From the NCBI GenBank assembly GCA_012960035.1, contig DUBZ01000041.1, positions 62,407 through 126,406 on the forward strand: a stretch of 64,000 nucleotides of DNA, in the 5' to 3' direction. The notes under the pieces are model-generated. The model searched no databases. It worked only from the letters and a program-made list of their open reading frames with translations, and had not been told where the DNA came from. Origin of the DNA: Myxococcales bacterium. GTDB taxonomy: Bacteria > Myxococcota_A > UBA9160 > UBA4427. Positions 1 through 7,747 of the stretch are shown one piece after another (position 1 is the stretch's first letter; every line of letters begins with the position of its first letter). The translations under genes were made by a program, and so were the position numbers.

Positions 1-41
1 GATGCAGTGGGATGTGTGCGTTGGGACGGCGAGGGCAGGGC

Positions 42-875
42 CTACTTGTCAGCCTTAGCGCTCGGTGCGTAGGAAGGCGCTCGGCCTTCGACCTGGGCTT
101 TCACCGTTTCGATCTGTTCAGGCTTTCCGATCAGAGCCTTTTGCAGTTGGGCTTCGAGGGAAAGCCCGTCGGCGTATTCGCCAACGACTGCGTCGTTGAG
201 GAGTCGCTTTCCCGCTTGGACGGCGCTCGGAGATTTGCTCGCGATTTGCTCAGCAATCGCGCGAGCGTCTTCAAGGGGCTGATCACTCACTCGGGTAGCC
301 AAGCCAAGTTCAACGGCCTCGACGCCAGACACGACGCGCCCGGTAAAGGTGAGTTCTTTGGCGACGTCGAGACGAGTCAAGTTGCGAAGGAGCTGGGTGC
401 CCGCCATATCGGGGACCATGCCCCACTTGATTTCCATCACGCTCATGCGCGCGTCGGGCGCAATGATGCGGATGTCGGCGCCGAGCGCGATTTGCAAACC
501 GCCGCCGTACGCAACGCCATGCACGGCTGCGATCACCGGGACGTTGAGGGTTTGCCATACCCAGCCGGGGAGTTGTGCGTAATTTGCAATGGAGCCTTCC
601 GGCTTGTCGAAAAGATTGCGCGCGGAACCTGCATCGGTCCCACCGCCGCCCCCCTTCGCGGTCGCTGCGAAATTGCCCACATCGAGCCCGGCGCAGAAGC
701 AGCGGCCCGCTCCGGACAACACCACGGCGCGCACATCCGGGTCGTCATTGAGTGCGCGGCCCGCCTCGAAGATGGCTTGGAACATGGCGCCGTCGAGGGC
801 GTTCATTTTGTCGGGACGGTTGAGCCGAACATCTGCAACGCCATTCTGAATATCGATAGACACGCGATCGGACAA
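42..875 (-). CDS. Crotonase / enoyl-CoA hydratase family protein
   Basis: A 277-residue member of the crotonase superfamily, which acts on acyl-CoA thioesters, usually in beta-oxidation. Visible: the N-terminal RPDKMNAL (about residues 20-27), the CFCAGLD oxyanion-hole strand (59-65) and HGVAYGGGLQIALGAD (119-134), then EIKWGMVPD (148-156). In true enoyl-CoA hydratases the GGGxE position carries a catalytic Glu; here it is Gln (GGGLQIA), while the second Glu (E148) is kept. The reaction is therefore not certain to be hydration; this motif defines a distinct crotonase subgroup often annotated only as crotonase-family. The start is TTG with GGAG seven bases upstream. It lies 99 bases downstream of the Sir2 gene on the same strand and may be cotranscribed with it. 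Confidence 0.93.
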   Translation of the reverse strand: MSDRVSIDIQNGVADVRLNRPDKMNALDGAMFQAIFEAGRALNDDPDVRAVVLSGAGRCFCAGLDVGNFAATAKGGGGGTDAGSARNLFDKPEGSIANYAQLPGWVWQTLNVPVIAAVHGVAYGGGLQIALGADIRIIAPDARMSVMEIKWGMVPDMAGTQLLRNLTRLDVAKELTFTGRVVSGVEAVELGLATRVSDQPLEDARAIAEQIASKSPSAVQAGKRLLNDAVVGEYADGLSLEAQLQKALIGKPEQIETVKAQVEGRAPSYAPSAKADK

Positions 876-974
876 GAGGAGGCTCCGGGGGTTGGCTCTC
901 AGAATCGAAACGAGGCGAGTGTCGCCGGCCAGCGATTAGAGATCGGGAAAGGGGTTCGTGAAATTAAGTTGAGG

Positions 975-1751
975 TCAGGGCTGCGAGACCAATTTGGGTA
1001 GCAAGTCGCTAATGCTACCGGTCAAGAGGACGTCGGCGAGCGAATCCATTTCTGTCGGTCCGCCATTCATGATGATCACCCGTGCGCCCGCGTTCTTCGC
1101 GACGGGAATCACGTTCGCAATCGGATAGACAGATAGCGTTGAGCCGACCGCAATCGCCAGATCGCAGCGCCGCGCCGCTTGCTCGCTGCGTTCGAGATCT
1201 TCCGAAACCAAGCCTTGCCCGAAGGAAATGGTGGCCGATTTCAAGATCCCCCCACACTTGTTGCATTCGGGGTCTTCTTCTCCCGCTCGCACCCGCTCGA
1301 GGGTCGGTTCCATCGGGCCTCGGTCGTCACACGCCATGCAGACAACTTCGCGGATCGTCCCGTGGATTTCGACGATGCGCTCGGGAGAGTTGCCCGCCTT
1401 GTGGTGCAAGCCATCGACGTTTTGCGTGATTAGCATTTCGAGTCGCTCTTGATTTTCGAGATCGACCAACGCGAGGTGTCCGGCATTCGGTTCTCGCCGT
1501 TCGAATTGACTTTCGAGTTTCATTTGCCAAGAAGCGGCGCGAACCTCCGACTCAGCCATATAGTTCTGAAGGGTCGCCATTTTTTCGGCGCCCGGGTTCT
1601 GGGTCCAGATTCCCTTCGGGCCGCGAAAGTCGGGGATTCCCGAATCCGTAGAAATTCCAGCACCCGTGAGAAGGATGATGTGTTCGGAACCCGCGACGAG
1701 TTCGCGTGCGATTCGCAGCGCTTCATCTGCGCTCTCAAAATTGTCAGTCAT
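975..1751 (-). CDS. Sir2-family NAD-dependent protein deacylase
   Basis: A 258-residue sirtuin, which removes acetyl or other acyl groups from lysine using NAD+. Visible motifs: GAGIS (30-34) followed by GIPDFRG, QNVDG (110-114), the catalytic His in EIHGTI (H130), four zinc cysteines in two pairs (C138/C141 and C163/C166), SFGQ, GSTL (about 203) and NGGPT. Length and order are typical of bacterial class II/III-like sirtuins. The desuccinylase Tyr/Arg pair was not assigned, so acyl specificity is open. It is the first gene of a short minus-strand unit with the crotonase gene; a candidate sigma70-type promoter lies about 80 bases upstream. Confidence 0.95.
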   Translation of the reverse strand: MTDNFESADEALRIARELVAGSEHIILLTGAGISTDSGIPDFRGPKGIWTQNPGAEKMATLQNYMAESEVRAASWQMKLESQFERREPNAGHLALVDLENQERLEMLITQNVDGLHHKAGNSPERIVEIHGTIREVVCMACDDRGPMEPTLERVRAGEEDPECNKCGGILKSATISFGQGLVSEDLERSEQAARRCDLAIAVGSTLSVYPIANVIPVAKNAGARVIIMNGGPTEMDSLADVLLTGSISDLLPKLVSQP

Positions 1752-2015
1752 TGTGGTTTGTCATGCCGAGTGGGTTTCTCCCCGCGATTGTTGCACGCTG
1801 CGCAGCTTGTGGCGCGTGTTGGCCATGAAAATTATAGAAGCGTATCTTCAAGTCTTGAACCGATTCTCGGCTCCTATACGAAATAGTTGTCTAGACTAAC
1901 GCCCTCCGAGGGCCGGTACTTCGCGAGTCATTCGAGGAAGATACGGGGCAAAGGCGCGAATGGTTTTGCATTTTTTCGATGAACGACACTGCGCGAGTTC
2001 AGCAGGAGTTGCGGG
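1752..2015. other. Divergent intergenic region (sir2 / mrp operon)
   Basis: A 264-base gap between the divergent Sir2 gene and the antiporter operon. It holds the minus-strand promoter candidate and dyad listed separately. No convincing gene was seen. Promoters for the plus-strand antiporter operon presumably lie here too, but no consensus pair was found on that strand. Confidence 0.6.
1831..1859 (-). promoter_or_regulatory. Candidate sigma70 promoter with overlapping palindrome for the Sir2 gene
   Basis: On the minus strand, a perfect -10 hexamer TATAAT (plus 1831-1836) lies 17 bases from a weak -35, TTCAAG (1854-1859). It would start transcription about 70 bases before the Sir2 start codon. 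The -35 is one arm of a perfect dyad, TTCAAG-T-CTTGAA (1847-1859), so it may double as an operator. No consensus -35, so moderate confidence. Confidence 0.4.
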
Positions 2016-2489
2016 TTGCAGGCGCTAATTCTCTTTTTACATCTCGCCGTCGTTTGGATGCTCTGGTCGGGCTACTTCGAATTTGCTCTCCTCTCTTATG
2101 GCGCGATTTCATGCGCGCTCGTCGTTTTCGCGACGTCTCGGGCTCGCACCCTCGACCGAGAAAGTCTCCCGTTCCACATGATATTTCGATCCTGGACGTA
2201 CTTGCCTTGGCTGTTGCTCGAGATCGTGAAGTCGAACATCGCCGTTGCCAAGATCGTCCTTAATCCAAAACTTCCGATGCGTCCGCACATCATTCGTGTC
2301 GGCTATTCCCAGAAGACTGATGTGGGCCGCGTGATCTACGCGAACTCGATCACGCTCACTCCAGGCACGATCACGTTAGCGGTCCGACAAGGCGAGATCG
2401 TCGTGCACACGCTATCCGATGATTTCGCGGACGACCTTCAGAGCGGTGAAATGGACCGTCGCGTCGCCGTCATGGAAGGCGGCGCTTAG
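2016..2489 (+). CDS. mrpE: Na+/H+ (Mrp/MBH-type) antiporter subunit E
   Basis: A 157-residue membrane protein with two N-terminal hydrophobic helices and a cytoplasmic C-terminal domain, the layout of MrpE/MnhE (MbhA in archaeal membrane-bound hydrogenase). Diagnostic stretches are PWLLLEIVKSNIAVAKIVL and the SITLTPGTITL motif followed by IVVHTL. The start is TTG (2016) with AGGAG seven bases upstream. First gene of a ten-gene plus-strand operon; its stop overlaps the GTG start of mrpF by one base. MrpE is a structural subunit of the multi-protein cation/proton antiporter. Confidence 0.93.
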   Translation: MQALILFLHLAVVWMLWSGYFEFALLSYGAISCALVVFATSRARTLDRESLPFHMIFRSWTYLPWLLLEIVKSNIAVAKIVLNPKLPMRPHIIRVGYSQKTDVGRVIYANSITLTPGTITLAVRQGEIVVHTLSDDFADDLQSGEMDRRVAVMEGGA

Positions 2490-2764
2490 TGTTCGTTGTT
2501 GCAACCGCCGCAATTCTCGCGACAATGCTGATGGCGCTGGTGCGCGCGTTTCGTGGGCCAAGTGTGTTCGATCGCGTCCAGGCTGTGAACATGATGGGGA
2601 CCAAGACGGTCTTGCTGATCGCGGTCACTGGCTTCGCGGCCGGCCGTCCCGAGTGGCTCGATCTCGCGATCCTTTACGCACTGATGAACTTCATCGGAAT
2701 GTTGGCGCTGTTGCGCTTCAGTGCGTTTGGAAGCTTGGCGGGCGACGGTGAGGAGGAGTCGTGA
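2489..2764 (+). CDS. mrpF: Mrp antiporter subunit F
   Basis: A 91-residue protein with three predicted transmembrane helices and the MrpF/PhaF signature around RAFRGPSVFDRVQAVN (roughly residues 17-32), where the conserved Arg-Gly-Pro and Asp-Arg are kept. Starts with GTG one base inside the mrpE stop and ends in a GTGA overlap with mrpG, so it is translationally coupled on both sides. It is a small structural subunit of the hetero-oligomeric antiporter. Confidence 0.93.
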   Translation: MFVVATAAILATMLMALVRAFRGPSVFDRVQAVNMMGTKTVLLIAVTGFAAGRPEWLDLAILYALMNFIGMLALLRFSAFGSLAGDGEEES

Positions 2765-3132
2765 ACAGTGAACTCGTAGCGCTTGGTCTCGACACCCTGA
2801 GTTGGCTGTTCATCTTGGGCGGTTCGATCTTCTGTATGATCGGCGGGATCGGCATCCTTCGCATGCCCGACTTTTATACCCGCGGTCATGCGGCCGGGTT
2901 GACTGACACCCTCGGCGCGGGCCTGATTCTCATTGGCCTGATGTTTCAAGCCGGGCTGACCCTGGTTGTCGTCAAACTCGCGATGGTGTTCTTCTTTCTC
3001 TACGTCACCAGCCCCACGGCGACGCACGCACTCTTCAAGTCGGCATACGCTGGAGGGGTGCGGTGGGATGGATCTGCCGAAGCGCACGAGGAACGTGCGA
3101 GCAAGGAGGGGGACCGCGATGATTCAAATTGA
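2761..3132 (+). CDS. mrpG: Mrp antiporter subunit G
   Basis: A 123-residue three-helix protein of the MnhG/PhaG family. The family signature GIGILRMPDFYTRGHAAG (about residues 29-46) is clear, as are the following TLGAGLILIG helix and the third hydrophobic helix. A GAGGAG ribosome-binding site lies just before the GTG start, inside the end of mrpF. The last 14 bases overlap the next gene. Structural role in the antiporter complex. Confidence 0.94.
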   Translation: MNSELVALGLDTLSWLFILGGSIFCMIGGIGILRMPDFYTRGHAAGLTDTLGAGLILIGLMFQAGLTLVVVKLAMVFFFLYVTSPTATHALFKSAYAGGVRWDGSAEAHEERASKEGDRDDSN

Positions 3133-3685
3133 ATTCGTGCTCTTCGCCTTTCTGATCGCCACCGCGCTCGCAGTCTTGATTGTTCGAGACCTGTTCGCGG
3201 CCGCGATGCTGTTTGGCATCTTCAGCCTACTGTCCTCAGGCATGATGTTGATGATGGACGCGGTTGACGTTTCATTTACCGAAGCCGCCGTCGGCGCAGG
3301 GATCTCAACGGTTCTGATTCTGGGTGCCCTCAGCTTGACGGACTCTTCCGAAAAGACGTCAACGTATCATCAATGGTCCGCGAAGCTCGTCGTTGTGGCG
3401 ACTGGAGCGTTGTTGATCTTCGGAACGTTCGACATGCCGTACTACGGGGACCCAGAAGCTCCGATTCATAATCACGTCGCGCCTGACTACATCGAAGGCT
3501 CGCGCACGGATATCGAAATCCCCAACATCGTGACGTCTGTGTTGACGAGTTATAGAGGCTTCGACACCTTTGGTGAAACGACCGTCGTGTTGACCGCTCT
3601 GGTCGGCGCGATGTTATTGCTCGGCGGTTCTAGGAAGGGCGAAGACGAAACACCCGAAATGACCGACGAGCCCGAGGCTTCGTGA
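3119..3685 (+). CDS. MrpA C-terminal-type subunit (MbhD-MbhE fusion, DUF4040)
   Basis: A 188-residue membrane protein. The first half (about residues 1-85) matches the DUF4040/MbhD module that forms the C-terminal part of classical MrpA, with the signature DVSFTEAAVGAGISTVL. The second half holds YRGFDTFGETTVVL (about 141-154), the MbhE-like element also found at the MrpA C terminus. Here these modules are an independent gene, as in MBH-type clusters, rather than fused to a NuoL-like domain. Start chosen at ATG 3119, overlapping mrpG by 14 bases; a longer reading frame upstream has no matching residues. It overlaps the next gene by four bases. Confidence 0.9.
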   Translation: MIQIEFVLFAFLIATALAVLIVRDLFAAAMLFGIFSLLSSGMMLMMDAVDVSFTEAAVGAGISTVLILGALSLTDSSEKTSTYHQWSAKLVVVATGALLIFGTFDMPYYGDPEAPIHNHVAPDYIEGSRTDIEIPNIVTSVLTSYRGFDTFGETTVVLTALVGAMLLLGGSRKGEDETPEMTDEPEAS

Positions 3686-4140
3686 TGGAGACCGTCAAGA
3701 CGCCGCGCCCGTTACGCGACAACCTAATCTTGCGCGTTGTTGCGAAGGCCCTGTTTCCCTTCATCCTGTTGTTTGGTCTTTACGTGCAATTTCACGGCGA
3801 CTTTGGTCCCGGTGGTGGCTTCCAGGCAGGCGTGATTGTGGCGGCGGGCTTTATCCTTTACGGGTTGGTGTTCGGTTTGGCCGACATGCAACGCACGTTG
3901 CCTCCGCGCTGGGTCGAAGTCGGTAGCGCCCTGGGCGTCTTGCTTTACGGCGGCGTGGGGGTCTACGCGATGTTCAACCACGGCGCATTCCTCGACTTCA
4001 ACGCCCTCGATCATCACAGCGCGATCCACGGCCAACACCGCGGCATCTTCTGGGTCGAGTTGGGGGTTGGAATCACCGTGGCATCGGTGATGGTCGGCTT
4101 GTTCTACGCCTTCGCGGGGCGGGGGAAAAGGCGCGAGTGA
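3682..4140 (+). CDS. mrpB: Mrp antiporter subunit B (MnhB domain)
   Basis: A 152-residue, four-helix membrane protein of the MnhB/MbhF family. Signature: LFGLYVQFHGDFGPGGGFQAGVI (residues about 27-49) with the conserved HG..GPGGGFQ, and a C-terminal WVELGVGITV helix. Starts GTG (3682) followed directly by ATG (3685); either could be used. Both ends overlap neighbours, so it is coupled within the operon. Confidence 0.93.
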   Translation: MMETVKTPRPLRDNLILRVVAKALFPFILLFGLYVQFHGDFGPGGGFQAGVIVAAGFILYGLVFGLADMQRTLPPRWVEVGSALGVLLYGGVGVYAMFNHGAFLDFNALDHHSAIHGQHRGIFWVELGVGITVASVMVGLFYAFAGRGKRRE

Positions 4141-4508
4141 GCTTGGATACTTTCGCCGGTCTGTGGAACTACTGGGCAGTCATTATTTTGATGATGATCG
4201 GGCTCTACACCATGATTTCTCGCGGCAACCTCGTGAAGAAAGTCATGGGCATGAACATCTTTCAAGTGGCCGTGATCATGCTTTACGTCTCGATGGGGAA
4301 GGTCGAAGGGGGCACGCCGCCCATTTTAATCGAAGGCGTAACCGACACCGTCTTCTCGAACCCTCTGCCCCACGTTCTGATGCTGACTGCGATCGTGGTT
4401 GGTGTGGCCACTACCGCGGTAGGGCTCGCGCTGACTGTCCGCATCAAAGAGGCATACGGCACCGTTGAAGAGGACGAGATCGTGGACCTTGAGCGGGACG
4501 CGCAGTGA
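4137..4508 (+). CDS. mrpC: Mrp antiporter subunit C (NuoK-like)
   Basis: A 123-residue three-helix protein of the NuoK/MnhC family. Visible are GLYTMISRGNLVKKVMGMNIFQVAV (helix 1 end to helix 2) with the GMN motif, and the PLPHVLMLTAIVVGVATTAVGLAL helix 3 with the PHAL-like element. In complex I the homologous subunit forms part of the proton path between antiporter-like subunits. GTG start overlaps the mrpB stop; it ends in a GTGA overlap with mrpD. Confidence 0.93.
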   Translation: MSLDTFAGLWNYWAVIILMMIGLYTMISRGNLVKKVMGMNIFQVAVIMLYVSMGKVEGGTPPILIEGVTDTVFSNPLPHVLMLTAIVVGVATTAVGLALTVRIKEAYGTVEEDEIVDLERDAQ

Positions 4509-5974
4509 GCGAACATCTACCCGCGCTGCAGGTCGTGATCCCGCTTTTGGCGGCGCCCCTGTGTCTGCTGATCCGAAACCACGCCGTTGTTCGCGCGATG
4601 TCCATTGCCGTGACATTCGTGGGCTTGGGGATTTCACTTTCTCTACTTGTCCGGGTTCAGGACGTCGGCACCGTCGTTTACGAATTTGGCAATTGGATTC
4701 GGCCTCTCGGGATCGAGTACGCAGTCGACATCACCAATGCATTCGTACTGGTGATCATTTCGATGATCGCGGCCGTGGTGTTGCCGATCGGTCCGGGGCA
4801 CAGCCAGGTCGAGAAGGGGCGCGAGTACCTCTTCTACGCCGCCTTCCTTTTGTGTTTGACGGGACTTCTCGGCGTTACGATCACCGGCGACGTGTTCAAC
4901 GCCTATGTCTTCCTCGAGATCGCATCGCTCTCGACCTATATCTTGATCGCGCTCGGCCGCGATCGCCGCGCACTGATGGCCGCTTTCTCGTATTTGGTCG
5001 TGGGCACGATCGGCGCGTCGTTTTTGCTGATCGGCATCGGCCTGCTTTACCAGATGACCGGCACACTCAATATGGCCGATCTCGCGGTTCGGCTCGAAGC
5101 CGTCAAAGAAACCCGCACGGTGGTTGTTGCGTTCAGCTTCGTGATGGTCGGAATCAGCATCAAGCTCGCACTCTTGCCGCTCCATCAATGGTTGCCCAAT
5201 TCGTACACCTACGCGCCGCCCGTGGTGTCGGCGTTTCTCTCCGCCACCGCGACCAAGGTGGCCTACTACCTGATGCTGCGGTTCGTATTTACGATCCTAG
5301 GGGCGGCCTACGTATTCGAAACTCTGCACTTGAACTTGATCCTGACTCCGCTTTCGATTGCTGCGATGTTCATTGGCTCGACCGCGGCCATTTATCAGAC
5401 AGACTTCAAACGACTCCTCGCGTATTCGAGCATCGCGCAAATTGGTTACATGACCCTTGCGCTGAGCTTGAACACCGAACTCGGTGTGACTGCCGGCATT
5501 GTTCATTTGTTCAACCACGCGCTCATGAAGGGCGGGCTCTTCCTTGTCGCGGGCTGCATCGTTGCCCGGCTCGGCTCGAGCGCCATCGCGGACATGCGGG
5601 GGCTTGGCAAGCGAATGCCGCTCACCGCCGCGGCGTTGGTGGTTGGCGGGCTCGGCTTGATCGGGGTGCCTGGAACTGCGGGCTTTGTGAGCAAGTGGGT
5701 ACTGATCTCTGCGGCGCTCGAGCAGGAATACTTCGGTGTCACCCTCTTAATCTTGCTGAGTTCGCTCCTTGCCTTGGTCTACGTCTGGCGCTTGATCGAA
5801 GTGATGTATCTGAGTGAGCCGCCCGAAGGTGCGGAGAAAAACGAAGCCCCGCTTCTTTTTCTGGTGCCCGCGTGGATTCTGGTGGCAGCGTCGATCTACT
5901 TCGGGATCTCAACAGACTCAACCCTGGGCGTGGCCTCGGCGGCAGCAAGGCAATTGTTGGGAGGTGGCGGATGA
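4505..5974 (+). CDS. mrpD: Mrp antiporter subunit D (proton-conducting NuoM/N-like)
   Basis: A 489-residue polytopic protein of the proton-conducting antiporter family (about 14 helices). All residues known to be needed for proton transfer can be placed: Glu in the helix-5 motif FLEIASLSTY (E138), Lys in IKLALLPLH (K220), Lys in ATKVAYY (K251), Lys in LMKGGLF (K342) and Lys in GFVSKW (K397). E138 and K220 match the spacing of the essential Glu/Lys pair of Bacillus MrpD. GTG start overlaps mrpC; the stop overlaps the ATG of the next gene in ATGA. Confidence 0.95.
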   Translation: MSEHLPALQVVIPLLAAPLCLLIRNHAVVRAMSIAVTFVGLGISLSLLVRVQDVGTVVYEFGNWIRPLGIEYAVDITNAFVLVIISMIAAVVLPIGPGHSQVEKGREYLFYAAFLLCLTGLLGVTITGDVFNAYVFLEIASLSTYILIALGRDRRALMAAFSYLVVGTIGASFLLIGIGLLYQMTGTLNMADLAVRLEAVKETRTVVVAFSFVMVGISIKLALLPLHQWLPNSYTYAPPVVSAFLSATATKVAYYLMLRFVFTILGAAYVFETLHLNLILTPLSIAAMFIGSTAAIYQTDFKRLLAYSSIAQIGYMTLALSLNTELGVTAGIVHLFNHALMKGGLFLVAGCIVARLGSSAIADMRGLGKRMPLTAAALVVGGLGLIGVPGTAGFVSKWVLISAALEQEYFGVTLLILLSSLLALVYVWRLIEVMYLSEPPEGAEKNEAPLLFLVPAWILVAASIYFGISTDSTLGVASAAARQLLGGGG

Positions 5975-7440
5975 ACGAAGCCAGCATCGCCCTCGCGACC
6001 GCCATCAGTCTGCCGTTTTGCGGCGCGTTGCTCGTCTCGTTGACCGGACGATCTGCGAACATTCGCGACGGCATCACGTTCGTCACCACAATTTTGACGT
6101 TTGCAGTCGTTGCGAGCATTACGCCGAATGTCCTCGCGGGCGGACGTCCCGAACTGAACTTACTTACGGTTCTACCGGGCGTTGACCTCGCATTTCGCAT
6201 CGAACCCCTCGGCATGTTGTTTGCGCTGGTGTCTTCGGGGCTTTGGATCGTGACGTCGATCTACGCGTTTGGGTACATGCGCGGCCACCACGAAGAGAAT
6301 CAAACTCGCTTCTTCGTCTGTTTTGCAGTCGCGATTGCGGCGGCACTTGGAATCGCGTTTTCGGCCAACCTCTTTACGCTCTTTCTCTTCTACGAACTGA
6401 TGACGTTTTCGACCTATCCGCTCGTCACCCACCACGGGACAGAAGCGGCAAAGTCGGCCGGGCGCATTTACCTTGGCATTCTGGTTTCGACGTCGGTGTT
6501 GTTCTTCTTGTTCGGCATCCTCTGGACCTACGCGATCGCGGACACGCTCGATTTCACCGAGGGGGGGATCCTCGCCGGCAAGCTAGACCCGGGCCCCCTC
6601 GCGCTGCTGTTGGCTCTGTTCGCATTTGGCCTCGGCAAGGCGGCGCTGATGCCGTTCCATCGCTGGCTGCCCGCTGCGATGGTCGCGCCAACCCCCGTCA
6701 GTGCATTGCTCCACGCGGTTGCCGTCGTGAAGGCCGGTGTCTTTTCGATGGTGAAGATCTTGGTTTACATCTTCGGGATGGAAAACCTGCGTGAGTCGGG
6801 TTCCTCGGTTTGGCTCATGTATGCGGCCGCGGCGACGATCCTGATCGCGTCCGTGCGCGCGATCACGATGGAAAATTTGAAGGCTCGGCTCGCATACTCG
6901 ACCATCAGCCAGCTTTCTTACATCACCCTGGGGGCCGCCCTCGCGACGTCGTCGGCGGTCTTGGGTGCGGGGATGCACATCGCGATGCATGCGGTCGCCA
7001 AGATCACGCTGTTCTTCTGTGCGGGCGCGATCTACGTCACCGCTCACAAGACCGAAATCAAAGAACTCGATGGTCTGGGTCGCCGGATGCCGCTGACCTT
7101 CGCCGCCTTCTTCTTGGGGTCGCTTTCGATCATCGGTCTTCCGCCGATGGGCGGCGCCTGGAGCAAGTGGTATCTCGCGCTTGGTGCCGCGGAAGGGCAC
7201 CAGTTTTTCTTCATTGGGGTGTTGATGCTCAGTAGCCTGCTTTCAATCGGCTACCTCATACCGGTCGTCGTACGTGCCTTCTTTCATGCCCCGCCTGAGG
7301 GCGAAGAAGGGGAGGGGCTCAAAGAAGCCGCCCCCGCAATGCTTGTACCCCTGATGCTCACTGCGATCGGAAGTATGGCGCTGTTCTTCTTTGCACCCGC
7401 GATCAGAAAACTCCTTCTCCCTGTGGTTGGAGGTCAGTGA
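5971..7440 (+). CDS. Second proton-conducting antiporter subunit (MrpA/D-like)
   Basis: A 489-residue paralogue of MrpD/NuoL. The proton-path residues are kept: Glu in LFYELMTFSTY (E142), Lys in GLGKAALMPFHRW (K223), Lys in VVKAGVF (K254), Lys in HAVAKITLF (K344) and Lys in GGAWSKW (K399). It has no C-terminal MrpA extension; that module is the separate 188-residue protein upstream. Start set at ATG 5971 in an ATGA overlap with mrpD. It could be the split N-terminal part of MrpA or a duplicated MrpD; residue-level inspection cannot decide. Confidence 0.92.
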   Translation: MNEASIALATAISLPFCGALLVSLTGRSANIRDGITFVTTILTFAVVASITPNVLAGGRPELNLLTVLPGVDLAFRIEPLGMLFALVSSGLWIVTSIYAFGYMRGHHEENQTRFFVCFAVAIAAALGIAFSANLFTLFLFYELMTFSTYPLVTHHGTEAAKSAGRIYLGILVSTSVLFFLFGILWTYAIADTLDFTEGGILAGKLDPGPLALLLALFAFGLGKAALMPFHRWLPAAMVAPTPVSALLHAVAVVKAGVFSMVKILVYIFGMENLRESGSSVWLMYAAAATILIASVRAITMENLKARLAYSTISQLSYITLGAALATSSAVLGAGMHIAMHAVAKITLFFCAGAIYVTAHKTEIKELDGLGRRMPLTFAAFFLGSLSIIGLPPMGGAWSKWYLALGAAEGHQFFFIGVLMLSSLLSIGYLIPVVVRAFFHAPPEGEEGEGLKEAAPAMLVPLMLTAIGSMALFFFAPAIRKLLLPVVGGQ

Positions 7441-7447
7441 GGCGTCT

Positions 7448-7726
7448 ATGAGTGAAGAACCCGAGGTCGTGATCGTGAACCCTGCCGACGAGAAGCCCGG
7501 CTGGTTCGACAAACCCAGCAACGTCAACAAAATCGTGTGGGCGTTGGTCGCCATGTGTACTGCTTCAGTGCTCGCCGACTTTTTCTATCACAAGCACACC
7601 CACTACGACTTCCAGGGATACGTAGGCTTCGACGCCTTTTACGGTTTTGTCTCCTGCGTACTCCTCGTGCTCGTCGCCAAACAGCTGCGCAAGATTCTGA
7701 TGCGCGACGAAGACTATTATGATTGA
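7448..7726 (+). CDS. Unrecognised 92-residue two-helix membrane protein in the antiporter operon
   Basis: A small protein (start ATG 7448, seven bases after the previous stop) that I do not recognise as any of MrpA-G. It has a charged, acidic N terminus, helix 1 at about residues 28-47 (IVWALVAMCTASVLADFFY), a His/Tyr-rich loop (YHKHTHYDFQGY, about 46-57), helix 2 at about 60-80 and a charged C tail ending DEDYYD. Position between two antiporter-channel genes and the tight spacing suggest an accessory subunit of the complex. The His-rich loop could bind metal or be a gating element; that is speculation. Confidence 0.85.
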   Translation: MSEEPEVVIVNPADEKPGWFDKPSNVNKIVWALVAMCTASVLADFFYHKHTHYDFQGYVGFDAFYGFVSCVLLVLVAKQLRKILMRDEDYYD

Positions 7727-7747
7727 TCGACAAACCAAGACGATGAG

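Noticed and set aside
12..1001. A 329-codon frame on the plus strand opposite the crotonase gene.
   Set aside because: Lies antisense to a clear crotonase; no family motif; length explained by high GC.
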